Source of the DNA: Dipteronia dyeriana | Lineage: Eukaryota; Streptophyta; Magnoliopsida; Sapindales; Sapindaceae | Assembly: GCA_032871835.1 (NCBI GenBank) | Contig: CM065297.1 | Location: forward strand, 13,534,098 to 13,598,097 | Length of the DNA: 64,000 nt | Reading direction: 5' to 3' | In this document: in pieces, positions 12,145-23,999 of the stretch | Numbering within the stretch: position 1 is the first letter of the stretch | Layout: each line of letters opens with the position of its first letter | Notes under the pieces: model-generated | What the model was told of the DNA's origin: nothing | Databases searched by the model: none | The model's input: the letters and a program-made list of their open reading frames with translations, nothing else | Made by a program: the position numbers and the translations under genes

Positions 12145-12215
12145 GGCGGCATGGCCGAGCGGTAAGGTGGGGCACTGCAAATCCTTTTTCCCAAGTTCAA
12201 ATCTAGGTATCGCTT
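12145..12215 (+). pseudogene. trnC-GCA: Decayed chloroplast tRNA-Cys (GCA)
   Basis: It begins GGCGGCATGGCCGAG, has the anticodon loop CTGCAAA, and ends with a T arm and acceptor close to chloroplast trnC. Several changes break pairing: the acceptor 3' strand reads TATCGCT where a fully paired gene would end TGTCGCC, and the T-stem is altered. It sits in nuclear DNA without plastid promoters, so it is a transferred relic. Confidence 0.85.
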
Positions 12216-12425
12216 GATTAACGAAATATTTCAATTTCTTATTTTTACTATGTTCAACTCTATGTATTCCTTTATCCGTGGAGTACACTGAATGTACAGA
12301 AATGGCTATAACGGAGTTTTTGTTACTTTCAAATTGGTCAAGAATCCAGTTTATGGCCTCTTCTTTATGGTATTTTCAGGATAGATATTACCCCCCTTTT
12401 ACCTTTTCAAATAAATGAAATTGAA

Positions 12426-12512
12426 ATGATTGAAGCTTTTCTATTTGGAAATGTCTTAGGTCTATACTTTGGCTGGATTATTTGTAACCACATATTTACA
12501 ATACAGGTGTGA
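12426..12512 (+). pseudogene. petG: petG fragment, frameshifted and truncated (cytochrome b6f subunit V)
   Basis: It starts ATG-ATT-GAA and follows chloroplast petG for about 13 codons, ending LFGNVLGL. It then lost roughly ten bases in the Ile-rich part, which shifts the frame. The last codons are replaced after the CAATACAGG region. About 30 bp of the plastid petG leader precede it. PetG is a small one-helix subunit of the thylakoid cytochrome b6f complex; this copy cannot encode it. Confidence 0.85.
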
Positions 12513-12817
12513 AGCGGAAGCGTTGTGGATTATTCAAGAATAGAAGTCGATTTGCTTTATAAAAAGAAGATATCAATGAACTTCTAAGAAATGGTTTCAC
12601 AGGATTCAACCAATTGTCTTGATTGTCGGATATCATCGAGAAATAGAAATCCGTTTTATTCGTGTGTTTTTTATTATTATTTCTAAATAAAAATAAATAT
12701 TGCATTCATGCAAAAAAATTAAAATAGAGGGTGAAATTAAATTCTTACTGAGGTTTCTTCCAAATTCCAATTGAAATGAAATCTTTAGGATAAATCAATG
12801 CAATTTATGAGGAATCA

Positions 12818-12950
12818 ATGAAAGGACATCAATTCAAATCCTAGATTTTGAATTGAGAGAGGTCAAGAATTCTCACTATTTCTTAGATTCATGGACCCAA
12901 TTCAATTCAGTGGGATCTTTTATTCACATTTTTTCCCACCAAGAACGTTT
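12818..12950 (+). pseudogene. ycf2: ycf2 5' fragment
   Basis: Translation from the ATG gives M-K-G-H-Q-F-K-S and later [18 protein letters not shown], matching the start of chloroplast Ycf2. An in-frame TAG replaces the Trp codon after KS, and a short in-frame deletion follows. Similarity stops abruptly near 12950, in the CAAGAACGTTT word. Ycf2 is normally a very large plastid protein (over 2,000 residues); only about 45 codons are present. Confidence 0.88.
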
Positions 12951-13054
12951 ACGGATATCACTCACGTCTCTGTTACAATAGGACACTATCAATCGAAATC
13001 GAAATGGTTTGAATCAAATCATAAGAATATGAATGTTGTGCATTTTATTTCTTC

Positions 13055-13128
13055 GGGATTGTAGTTCAATTGGTTAGAGCACCGCCCTGTCAAGGTGGAA
13101 GCTGCGGGTTCAAGCCCCGTCAATCCCG
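13055..13128 (+). tRNA. trnD-GUC: Chloroplast-derived tRNA-Asp (GUC) in nuclear DNA
   Basis: This is a 74-nt cloverleaf: acceptor GGGATTG pairs with CAATCCC, the D arm is TAGTTCAATTGGTTAGAGC, the anticodon loop is CTGTCAA, and the T arm is GCGGGTTCAAGCCCCGT. It differs from the chloroplast gene at only a few positions, and those in the acceptor are compensated or G:U tolerant. tRNA genes with intact A and B boxes could be read by nuclear Pol III, but this is a transferred copy and expression is unknown. Confidence 0.8.
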
Positions 13129-13674
13129 ACAGATCCAAATCCAATAAAAAAATACATAAATATCTCTCAATTTTCTGTTAAACAAGGTACAAATGGTATA
13201 GTTTCATTCCCCAAGGCATCCTTCTTTTTCTTTGATTTCCATAACCGTATGGATAAGCTCATACTAAACAGTCAATTTGGGATCCAATTCAGGAATTTCC
13301 TTAGGAGGTATCGGGAAGGAATTGGAATGGAATAATATCAATTCATATAGATACATAAGAAACGGTTATCTATGGATTCAAATGTTGTACATATGGGATA
13401 GAGATAGGGATAGAGATAGGGATAGAAAAAGATAACAAAGCTGAAGATTTCAAATAGTACTTTTGATCGAAAAAGAAATTAAATCACCTGAATTTTCAAT
13501 TTAAGATGAGAAAGAATTCCCCATTGGTAACAAATAGTTATCCACTAAGTGAGGGAAATCCTATTTAAAAAAACATAAATATTATATTTAGAAGAACGGA
13601 CTACAAGGTCGATTAAAAAATTAAACTAAAAAATGAGGAGGTCAGCTAAAAAAATATATGTGAAGTAATATTAA

Positions 13675-15112
<1,438 letters not shown>

Positions 15113-15135
15113 TTTTCTAGCGCCGTCCGTGGGAA
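15113..15135 (+). other. Primer-binding site region of outer retrotransposon
   Basis: TAGCGCCGTCCGTGGGAA follows the LTR a few bases downstream. It resembles the TGGCGCCGTCTGTGGGAA type used by many plant gypsy elements, with early decay of the first G. Confidence 0.7.
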
Positions 15136-15436
15136 AGACCACACCGTAATTTCTTACGAGTTTATTATTTTATAGTAATCGTGAGGCTTCGCTTCTCTCA
15201 AGGACAAGCTGAAACTTCGAGACATCCATCTGCACCCTCAACCCAGAAAGGGCAGAAAAAAGGAAAGAAATCCAAGCATCATAAGTCAGCCTCTCATCAA
15301 CCAGAGGCAGAACGGGCTCCAACCCCTCTGGGGATGGACCCAACTATGACCAATCAACATGCAGTAGTCATTGTGGAAAATGTCTGCCTCCATCTTGCTG
15401 CAGAAAGGATCGATCCTAAAGGTGGATCGATCAGGC

Positions 15437-16640
15437 TGAAGCTATTGTAGCATCTCATATCTTTCTTTTGCACTTACCTTGTATTGTACTGCCGAACCCT
15501 TGCTACAGTTAGAATCCTCTCTAATAACTAAGAAAGCGATTAAAGCGATTGAAAGACAGGACCAGTTACAAGACCGTTGCGAAAGTTGTTGATACCGATT
15601 TCCCTCAGACATCTCGACTCTTACGAGAACGAGACTGCGTACGCAATTACTCCTTCTATTTCTATTTTCCTTTAGCAAAATCTAGACTGTCAAGCATCTC
15701 AAACTTCGATTTCAGATTAGTCAACCTTGCCATTGAAAGAAAGAAAAGATCAAGAATCAGAAGCGCCTTCAAGCAAGTCTACTGGAATCAAGGATTGGGA
15801 TTGAGTCGCTGGTTCACTCCTCCAATCAAATAGAATACCATCCTAAAAGAGAATCAGTACTCGGGAATACAATGACTCTATCCTTCCCTTGCTTTGCTTG
15901 GCAAAACTCCCCATCTTCTGGAGGCCAAGCCTTCCCTGAAGAAGCCATCAATCCCTTGAAGATGCTATCCATCTATTGCGACTCTTTCAATCCTAGGCCT
16001 ATCCTTAATGAAAGTCCAAACACTAAGGCATCCTAGGCCTTCAGTGGCTAAGCCTAGGTATCAAGGCACCTAGGGCTAGGGGCTAGAAGGAGGGCATCCT
16101 TGCTTTCAGAATCTCCGAGACCAGATGTATGCTTCCTTGATTGGGACATCATTGGTAGGGAATGAAGCCTTTCCTTGCATGGTTGGGAAGATAAGGACTG
16201 GTGCATACTCTAAGCATGCCTTACTAAAGAGGATATAGCGCTTACCTGATAATAGCGCTTAAACACCTGATAAAAGAGCTCATACAGCGCTTCCTTGTAT
16301 CAATCCCGGCCTAGGAGCAGAATTCTATATGATGGATGGAAGGCACTCTGTAATTCCATGATTCCTTTTTTTGAGTAAGAGCCTTAGCGGGTCAAAAGGC
16401 ATCCTTGTCTTAAATCCTATGGTGGCGGTTCCTTCGAGTAATAGGTACTCTTTCCCACGTTTGGTGACTTCCCATCTGTGTAGACTGCCTACCAGGCTTT
16501 CCGTCTTAGTGCTATGGTGGCCGGCCAATCCAATGAGAAAAAAAGAAATCTTCTCCTCCCCGGGTAAGCTATCGAGCAATCTACTTCCCATCCCTCTGAC
16601 GGTGAGCCAAAACTGGCAGATCTGGAAATCCGAGGAGAAG
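15437..16640. other. 1.2-kb segment of unknown origin inside outer gag
   Basis: The inner element reads straight from the ...GGGAACCAAACAGG... region to ...ACTAGGCAACTCGCC..., while the outer element has about 1.2 kb between the matching points. The segment is about half GC, lacks credible ORFs, and has small internal repeats such as AGCGCTTACCTGATAATAGCGCTTA and repeated CCTAGG-containing phrases. Its texture reminds me of plant mitochondrial spacer DNA, but I identify no mitochondrial gene. No target duplication was found. Confidence 0.5.
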
Positions 16641-17826
16641 TAAGTCGACCCGCTGCTAGGCAGCCTGCTTTCGATTGGTTGGGACCCCCACCGATCCCTG
16701 CCTACCATAGGACAGGGCCTACAACCTCTATCCGGGAAAGGATGGGGCCTATGCCCCCGATCCTGGATAGGCCGACCAACTATCGACCTAGGAAGGTTAA
16801 GTCGGCAACCGACATTCCACCAAGGGTACCTCAAAACCAACCTCGACCTGTGGCTTCCAGAAGGGAACCTCGAGCTAAATCCGAAGGTAACCGGCAAGCC
16901 GCGCAAGCAGACCTTGTCCCTGGGGATGATAAAATGGAAGTATCCAACTCGTCGGGGGATATGACAGCAAAAGCTCTGAGGTCGACTCCAAGCAGCACGG
17001 AAATAAGCGCCTAAGGAACTAGCTGGCCAAGATGTAGGAGGAAATCCAACAGCTAAAATGAGTGAGGGGTAAGGAGGTCAAAAAGGACCCCCTGAGCGAG
17101 ATGAACGCCCTCTTTACCAGATGAATCCGGGAGGGAGAGATCCCACCAAAATTTAAGATGTCGTCGGACAAGTTCTCCGGTACAGAGGATCATTTGAGTC
17201 ACTTGGAGAGCTTCATCCAAAAAATGGAAGTCTAAAACACAACCAGGGCCACCATATGCAGAATATTCCCTACCACCATGACCGATTACTCCAAGACATG
17301 GTTCAGAAAGCTCCCTGCGGGCAGTGTGGACTCCTTCACAAAATTATCACTGATTTCTGCTCACAATTCTAGGGAATCAAACCCTAGACGAAGGATCCCA
17401 TCCATTTACAGTATGTGATCCAGGAGTGAGGGGAAACCCTCTAAGCTTACGTGGAGCGGTTCCACAAGAAGGTCATCCAGACAGGGGTCTTCTTTGAAAG
17501 AAAGACATTTGCCAATTTCAGACAAAATCTATGGGCGGGTAAGCTTTTCCGATCCTTTGCCAAACGACCTCTAGAGACCTACTAAAAGGCCTATGATCGG
17601 ACTCTAGAGTAAGTCGAAGTCGATGAACAGCTCAAGGTCAAAATGGAGCATGATAACATGAGAACGAAAAAACGATAGAAGAAGGAAACACTGAGACTGG
17701 AACCAGTTCAGAAAAATCAGAACAAACCTCCCAACAGGTCAACCTTCCATTTCCCATTTCTCAACCCAAGCAAGAAAGGTACCTAGCAAGGCGAACCACT
17801 CCGCGGGCTTCGCCTCCTCCCAGGAC

Positions 17827-18509
17827 TCGGGGTGGGCATTGATTGGACCGGTTCAGTTATTCATAAAACTGATAAAAAAGTGATCCGATCCAATCAAATT
17901 GACATTTGACAACCAATAAAAAACCAACCGAATTAGACCGGTTCGGTTCGGTTCAGTTTTTTTGATTTTGGGTCTGATGGGCCAAAATTCTAAATTTCAT
18001 TTACTATATATTTAGTTCAGTTTTTTGAACCTATTGGGCCAAATATATTTACATCACAATAAAAACATATTAAAAAACTAAAAAATCCAATACAAAACAG
18101 TAAACACATTTCAAAATACATGTCATCCAAATTTTTTGTTGATAACTAATACAATAGTCAATACCAAACAAATTCAAATTACATTTTAAAATCTAATAAA
18201 ACATACCTAATATTGAAGAGTGAAGAGTGGAAGTTGGAATTAGTTTTTTTTTTTAAATTTATAGTCGGGTACCGGTTCGGTTATCTGGTTTTTGGAACTA
18301 AACCGGAATTTATAGTCGGGTACCGGTTTGGTTATCCAGTTTTTGGAACTAAACCGAACAAAATTCGATCCAACCGATTTTTAAAAAATTAGAACTGAAC
18401 CGAACCGATCACCCAATCAAAACCGGTAAAAAACCAATTGGACCGGTTTGATCCACTGGTTCGGTTCGGTTCGGTTCGGTTCGGTTCTTTGGTTTTTTGC
18501 CCACCCCTA
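17827..18509. mobile_element. hAT-type MITE with GGTTC-rich ends, nested in outer gag
   Basis: Left end TCGGGGTGGGCA and reversed right end TAGGGGTGGGCA are near-identical terminal inverted repeats. They are flanked by CCCAGGAC (17819-17826) and CCTAGGAC (18510-18517), an 8-bp duplication with one mismatch. The inner retrotransposon lacks the element at this position. Both ends are rich in overlapping ACCGG/GGTTC words, including about five GGTTC units in tandem near 18459-18487. The middle is AT-rich and non-coding. Confidence 0.88.
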
Positions 18510-18879
18510 CCTAGGACAAAAGTCCCTATAACCCGAGATGAGAAAGGATACGATCACTACACCTCCCAAAATGTATCTCGTGAAACAATCTACCTCGCCA
18601 TCCGGGATAAGGGGCTACTACAGAAGCCCGTACCCATGAAAGGCCCCATCAATAGGAGGAATCCGTATAAGTACTACGACTTTTATGAAGACATTGGCCA
18701 CAACACTTCAGAGTGCTATAACCTATACAACCAGATCATGGCTCTGATTAGGGGAGGATGCTTGATAGAATTCTTGCAGCAAGTTAGAGACAACATTTAG
18801 ACTGGGAGGAAAGTACGAGCAGAGATCCGCGAGCAAGCCGAGAAGAGAAAAGGGGAGCAGACGGATCTAATGCAACAAA

Positions 18880-19680
18880 TCCAAGTGATTCATACCATCA
18901 GCGGAGGTCCTATATTGGCTGGCACCTCCAATAATTCCAGGAAAAACCATGCGAGGAAAGTCCCTAGAGTAGATGAAGGGCGAGGTATCTTTAGGGTCGA
19001 CCAGAGCCCAGCTGATCCCTCCCAGTCCGTGCAGATTATCTTTACCTAAGCGGATGTCTACAACACCATGCAGCCTTATGACGATCCCATGGTGGTCACG
19101 GTATAAATTGCCAACTGCATGGTCCATCGCGTGCTTATTGACACAGGCAGTAACGTCAACATCCTCTTCAAAGATACATTGGAAAAGCTAAATCTAAAAC
19201 AATGGTGTTACAACAATTACACTACCCCGTTGTATGGATTCACTGGGGACTCGATCATACCTGTGTGGTCGAAGATCCTTCCAGTAATTGCCGGAACAGC
19301 CCCCCTCTAGTAAAATATCATGACAGACTTCATGGTAGTAGATACCCCATCGGCCTACAATACGATATTAAGAGGCCTTTAATGTCATCCTTGAAAGGGG
19401 TCTTATCTATTTACCACAACATCCTAAGGTTTCTAGAAGGAGACAAGGTAGGGGAAATACATGGTGACCAACAAGCAGCTAGGAAGTGCTATGTAGTATC
19501 TGCCAACCCCGATAGCTCTAGCGAAATAGGTGACGATGATACAGGATGGGGTAACCCCTAGGATGACACTGGAGGATGTAGAGTTTTTAAATCAACCAGA
19601 AGATAATCCCGAGACTCCAAAAGGAGAGGAGTAAGATAGGGAATGGGCCAGCGGGCATCTAGTAGATAAGCTAGAAGAGA
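18880..19680 (+). pseudogene. Aspartic protease region of outer retrotransposon
   Basis: The catalytic motif LIDTGSNVNIL lies near 19130-19165, followed by the conserved PLYGFTGDSIIPV and FMVVDTPSAYN stretches. The usual ILGRPFL tail is broken by a frameshift near 19365. Protease would cut the Gag-Pol polyprotein. Several in-frame stops (for example at 19103-19105 and 19308-19312) rule out activity. Confidence 0.75.
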
Positions 19681-20940
19681 TATCCATCTGGGGGAATGAC
19701 CCCTCGAAGGTCGTTAGGGTCGGAGCCACCCTCGATCCGGGAGTGAAAGAGGGTCTGATCAAACTCCTTAAAGAATTTAACGACATCTTCGCTTTGATTC
19801 ACGATGAGATGCCCGGGATCTCGGTATCATTGGCCGCTCACCGTTTGGCAGTTGATCCAACCTTCAAGCATGTCAAGCAAAAAAGGCATCACTTTAACTT
19901 CGAAAGAAATGTTGCGATTAAGGAAATAGTGGACAAGTTGATCAGAACAGGCTTCATCAGAGCGGCACGCTACCCCGAATGGATCTCCAACGTGGTCATG
20001 GTCACGAAGGTGAATGAAAAGTGGAAAATGTGTGTTGACTACACCGACCTCAACCGGACGTGTCCAAAAGACAGTTTTCCTCTACCAAATATAGATTAGT
20101 TGGTTGACTCCACATCTGGGAACAAGATTCTAAGCTTCATGGATGAATTCTCGGGTTACAACCAGATCATGATGCACCCTATCGACCAAGACAAGACAAG
20201 CTTCATCACTGGGCAGGGTCTATACTGCTACAAGGTGATGCAGTTTGGGCTTAAGAATACAGGAGCTACATATCAACGGTTGGTTAATCGACTATTGACT
20301 CGAGATTTGAAGGTCAATGAAAGTGTATATCGACGACATGATTACCAAGTCACCGACCATAGAAGGACATCAGGACGACCTTCACAGAACTTTCATGACC
20401 CTAAGTGAAAACCAGATGAGATTAAACCCCTCTAAATGTGCCTTCGGGGTAACTGCAGGAAAGTTTATGGGTTTCATGGTTCATGAGAGAGGAATAGGGC
20501 TAACCCAGAAAAGATCTAGGCTATCCTGAATCTAGAATCCCCCACGTCGCTCAAACCGGTTCAAGTCTTGACCAGGCAGATAGCAGCGCTCAACAGGTTC
20601 ATTTCTCGATCCACTGATAAATGTTTCCCTTTCTTCAAAGCGATCAAGCAGGGAAGGAACATGAAATGGGACCAGGAGAGTGAGCAAGCTTTCCAAGCTC
20701 TGAAGAGGTATTTGTCAAGCCCTCCATTACTGGTTAAGCCAAGTCTGGGAGAGGAGCTGCAGATATACTTGGCCGTTTCAGAAATTACAGTGAGAGCGGC
20801 CTTGGTCAAAGTATGTAGAGGTAGGGTCCAGCGACCTATCTACTACGTAAGTCATGCCTTGACCAAGCCAGAAAAGAATTATACCTTGTTGGAGAAGCTC
20901 GCCTAAGCCCTAGTAACCTCGACCAGGAAGCTCTGTCCTT
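19681..20940 (+). pseudogene. Reverse transcriptase and first RNase H of outer retrotransposon
   Basis: RT motifs in order: RTGFIRAARYPEWISNVVMV, CVDYTDLNRTCPKDSFPLPNID, LSFMDEFSGYNQIMMHP, TSFITGQGLYCYKVMQFGLKN, and the catalytic VYIDDM at 20323-20340. The VYIDDM motif is in a different frame from the preceding block because of a frameshift near 20300; another shift follows near 20515. From 20568 comes the first RNase H region (QAFQALKRYLSSPPLL, YYVSHALTKPEKNYTLLEKLA). It would convert the RNA to cDNA in cytoplasmic particles, but the reading frame is dead. Confidence 0.85.
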
Positions 20941-21189
20941 ACTTTTAAGCTCACTTAATAGCAGTAGTAACAGACTAACCTCTCTGTCAATTCCTACAAA
21001 GGCCGGACGTGTCTGGAAGGCTAGTTTTATGGGCCCTGGAACTCACCCAGTTTGATTTAAGATATAAATCTATGACCGCAATTAAAGCCCAGGATTTGGC
21101 AGACTTTGTGGAAGAGCTCTCTGTCCCCCTAGGCTAAGCGACCTCTACAGCAACAAATATAGCTCCTGAGAAGAATCCAAAATCCAACA

Positions 21190-21590
21190 GCTGGCCGAAA
21201 GGCTGCAAGTCATGGATCCTCTACACTGATGGAGCATCCAGGCAAGCCAAGGGAGGAGCGGGCATAATCCTGATAGACTCAGAGGGGGCCGAGTGTTGCC
21301 ACTGTTTCAGGTTCGAATTTTAGGCCACTAACAATTAAGCAGTGTATGAAGCCCTCTTAGCAGGGATGAGGGCAGTCACTGAATTCGGGGTCGATTACCT
21401 TCTGGTTAAGAGTGACTCGTTACTCATAGTCAATCAGGTTTCAGGTGGCTATCTGGCCAAAGAGGATAGCATGATCGCCTACTTAAAGCTAGTTCAGCTG
21501 CTAAGGAGTAAATTCAGAGGATTTAAGATCGAGTAGGTGTCGCGACAACAGAATCGCCGAGTTAACGTTCTAGCCAAGATAGCTGTGAAT
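21190..21590 (+). pseudogene. Second (archaeal-type) RNase H of outer retrotransposon
   Basis: The sequence reads SWILYTDGASRQAKGGAGII near 21200-21265, then ATNN, AVYEALLAGMRA and VKSDSLLIVNQVSG: the D-E-D pattern of a full RNase H that follows the first, degenerate one. Two RNase H domains between RT and integrase are a known mark of the Tat lineage of plant Ty3/gypsy elements. In-frame TAG codons are present near 21322 and 21534. Confidence 0.75.
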
Positions 21591-21639
21591 GGTGGTCAGG
21601 ACTTACCAAAGAGAGTCCCTCTCCAAGTGATCTCCCTAC

Positions 21640-22909
21640 CAATCACAGTAGCAAGCAAGGAGTCCTATACCCTGGATCAACAGCCAGGTTGGATGGACCC
21701 GATAGTGTTTTATCTTCAAAAAGGAAGAATTCCTGAGGAGCCCGACCAAGCCAGAAGAATTAAGAGGCTCTAAGTCAGATATTGCCTAGTAGATGGATAC
21801 CTCTACATGAGGGGTAAGTCCATTCCCCTACTGTGATGTTTAGACCCGGATGATGCCAAATGGGCATTAAGAGTGGTTCATTCTGGGGAATACGAGAACC
21901 ACGTTGGTGGTGAAGCTCTAGCATATCAGGTACTCTGCATGGGGTATTACTGGCCGACCATCCATCAAGTTGCAAAGAGCTTTGTTCAATCCAGTGAACC
22001 ATGCAGAAGACCTTCAACTTGAGCCACCTCCAACCAGAGCGTCTGTCATCTCTCAGCTCGCCTTACCCCTTTGCTATGTGGGGGTTGACCTTATTGGTCC
22101 ACTTCCAACCGTTCCTGGACAAGCCAAACATGTTATTGTGGCAATCGACTATTTCACAAGATGGGTCGAAGCCGGACCACTCTCCCAGATATCGGAAGAG
22201 AATACAACGAGGTTCATCAAAAATAATTTAGTATGCAGGTTCGGGACCCCATTTATCATTATAGCTGACATCGAAAAGCAGTTTGATAATGGTCGATTCA
22301 AGGACTTTTACAACGGCTTAGGAATCGACCTTAGATTCGCCTCAGACTAACGGGCTGAAGGAATCCACCAATAAAACTATCAAGAAGCTGTTGAAAAAGA
22401 AGTTACAACAGAAGAAAAGCAGATAGGCTGAGGAGCTCCTTGATGTTCTCTGGGCTTACCGTACTGCAAGGAGAACAGCCACTGGAGAAACACCCTACTC
22501 TTTAACCTTTGGGGTGGAAGCAGTTCTTCCCATCAAGCACAAATTAACCTTCTTCAGAGTTCAACACTTCTAGCATGGAAGCAATGAGGATAAGCTCCGA
22601 GCTAGCCTAGATCTCTTGGAAGAAAAGCAAGATCGAGTAGCTCAGAAAGTAGCAATTTACCAAAACAAAATCGTTAGGTACTTTAACATGAGAGTTAAAG
22701 CCCAAAGCTTCAATGAAGGGGACCTAGTTCTTAGAAAAGTAACCTTGAATACAAGGAAAATGTCAGACGGGGTTCTGGGACCCAACTGGGAAGGACCTTA
22801 TTTGATAAAGACAGTGATCCGTAATAGGGTGTATAAGCTCGAGGACATGGATAGTCGATCCATCGATCATACCTGGATTGCAGATTACCTGAGGAAGTAT
22901 TACCCTTAG
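21640..22909 (+). pseudogene. Integrase of outer retrotransposon
   Basis: A zinc-binding H-H region lies around 21880-21970 (VHSGEYENHVGGEALAYQVL). The core follows: VGVDLIGPLP with the first catalytic Asp near 22087, and IIIADIEKQFDN with the second near 22268. The glutamate block that should read NGLVEST is frameshifted near 22350. The C-terminal part 22616-22909 is open and ends LRKYYP-stop (GPYLIKTVIRNRVYKLEDMD). Not functional. Confidence 0.82.
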
Positions 22910-23120
22910 ACAGGGACTCGTGAAGAGACTACCTCTATTTAAGATTCAATAAAATTTTGAACAATAATGTATTCCATTTTTCATCAATAAAGTTTGTTTT
23001 CTTTATCTTCGATTATATCCTATATTAATTTCTCCATACCCAACCAAGATCTACACAAGTAAGTCTGATATAGTCATCTCAAGACCAAGGATTAGCCGGG
23101 GAAGCCTCATCGCTATCCTT

Positions 23121-23460
23121 GATGCCTCGGCAGGGCACCACCCCCCGCCAAGAAGGATCTTAGTGTAAGAGCATAGTTTTCATCTAGATCACAATACCAT
23201 GAAATAGCTAGATAGCCCTCATGATGCCTTAGTCGGGCTACCACCCCCAAGAAGGATCTGAGTGTAAGAGCATAGTCAACATCCATATCACAAGACCAGG
23301 AAATAGCTAGATAGCCCTCATGATGCCTTGGTCAGGCTACCACCCCAAGAAGGGTCTGAGTGTAAAAGCCTAGTTGCCATCTAGACTATAAGTCTAGGAT
23401 GAAGCTAAATAGCCCTCCTGCTACCTCAATCGGGCTATAGCCCCCTAAAAGAGCCCAGGA
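23121..23460 (+). repeat. Tandem repeat downstream of pol in outer element, about 3 units of 99-102 bp
   Basis: Unit starts (GATGCCTTGGTC-like) fall at 23121, 23223, 23322 and about 23420. Each unit carries GGTCTGAGTGTAAGAGCATAG and AATAGCTAGATAGCCCTC. The inner element has the same repeat with about seven units at the same position. Confidence 0.9.
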
Positions 23461-23999
23461 GTGGAAAGCTCTCCTACTTTAATGCTTCAGTTATTACTGG
23501 CTACTAATCTTCCATGTGTATATGGTTGTTTGATGTGATAGGTATAAACTAGCTTATAACCACATAAGGGGACTACCCACTAAAGTCATCAAACTACAAG
23601 TTCCCTCTGAGAGTTGGGAGATCGAACGAGCTGTCTACTTTAACACTTAAAAAAAATTACTTCTCGCCAAAGTTCAAATAAGTCAAGTTGTTTCAGAGGT
23701 CACATCTAGCTCGAGATCGAAAATGAAGCAAGAAGATGTCAATCAAATCAAAATTCATTGAAGAAAGCATGAACGAGATCTAAGTCAGTTTTCATTAATG
23801 AAATGGGAGTCTATCCCCTGAAAAGGCTACAATTATCAAACAGGGAGCCCAACCCCCTGTTCTGGGCTACATAAGCTGAAAAAATGAAAGAGAAAAAGCT
23901 AGTTAAATACAACATGAATATAGCGGGGTGCCTACCCCACTTTTCAGGCTGTAAAAGCGAATTGGAATAAATTGCATCGGGTTCCTGCTTCCTCCTGGT

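Larger units (their letters stand above)
15181..18880 (+). pseudogene. gag of outer retrotransposon, broken by two insertions
   Basis: The gag coding region runs in pieces: an N-terminal part to about 15436, then 16640-17818, then 18511-18800. Recognisable parts are a Pro/Arg-rich segment (16679-17010), the Retrotrans_gag-like core (LSEMNALFTR, FPTTMTDYSKTWFRKL, AYVERFHKKVIQ) and the knuckle region (YKYYDFYEDIGHNTSECYNL, where two metal ligands of the usual C-x2-H pattern have become Tyr). Many codons are changed to TAG or TGA. The breaks are a 1.2-kb unknown segment and a hAT-type MITE. Gag would assemble virus-like particles in the cytoplasm; this one cannot. Confidence 0.8.

Noticed and set aside
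13055..13128. Functional nuclear tRNA-Asp
   Set aside because: The fold is intact, but sequence and surroundings are those of transferred chloroplast DNA. I annotate the tRNA but do not claim expression.
16325..16906. 193-codon minus-strand ORF
   Set aside because: It spans the junction between the unknown 1.2-kb segment and retrotransposon gag, antisense to gag, with no domain or family likeness.
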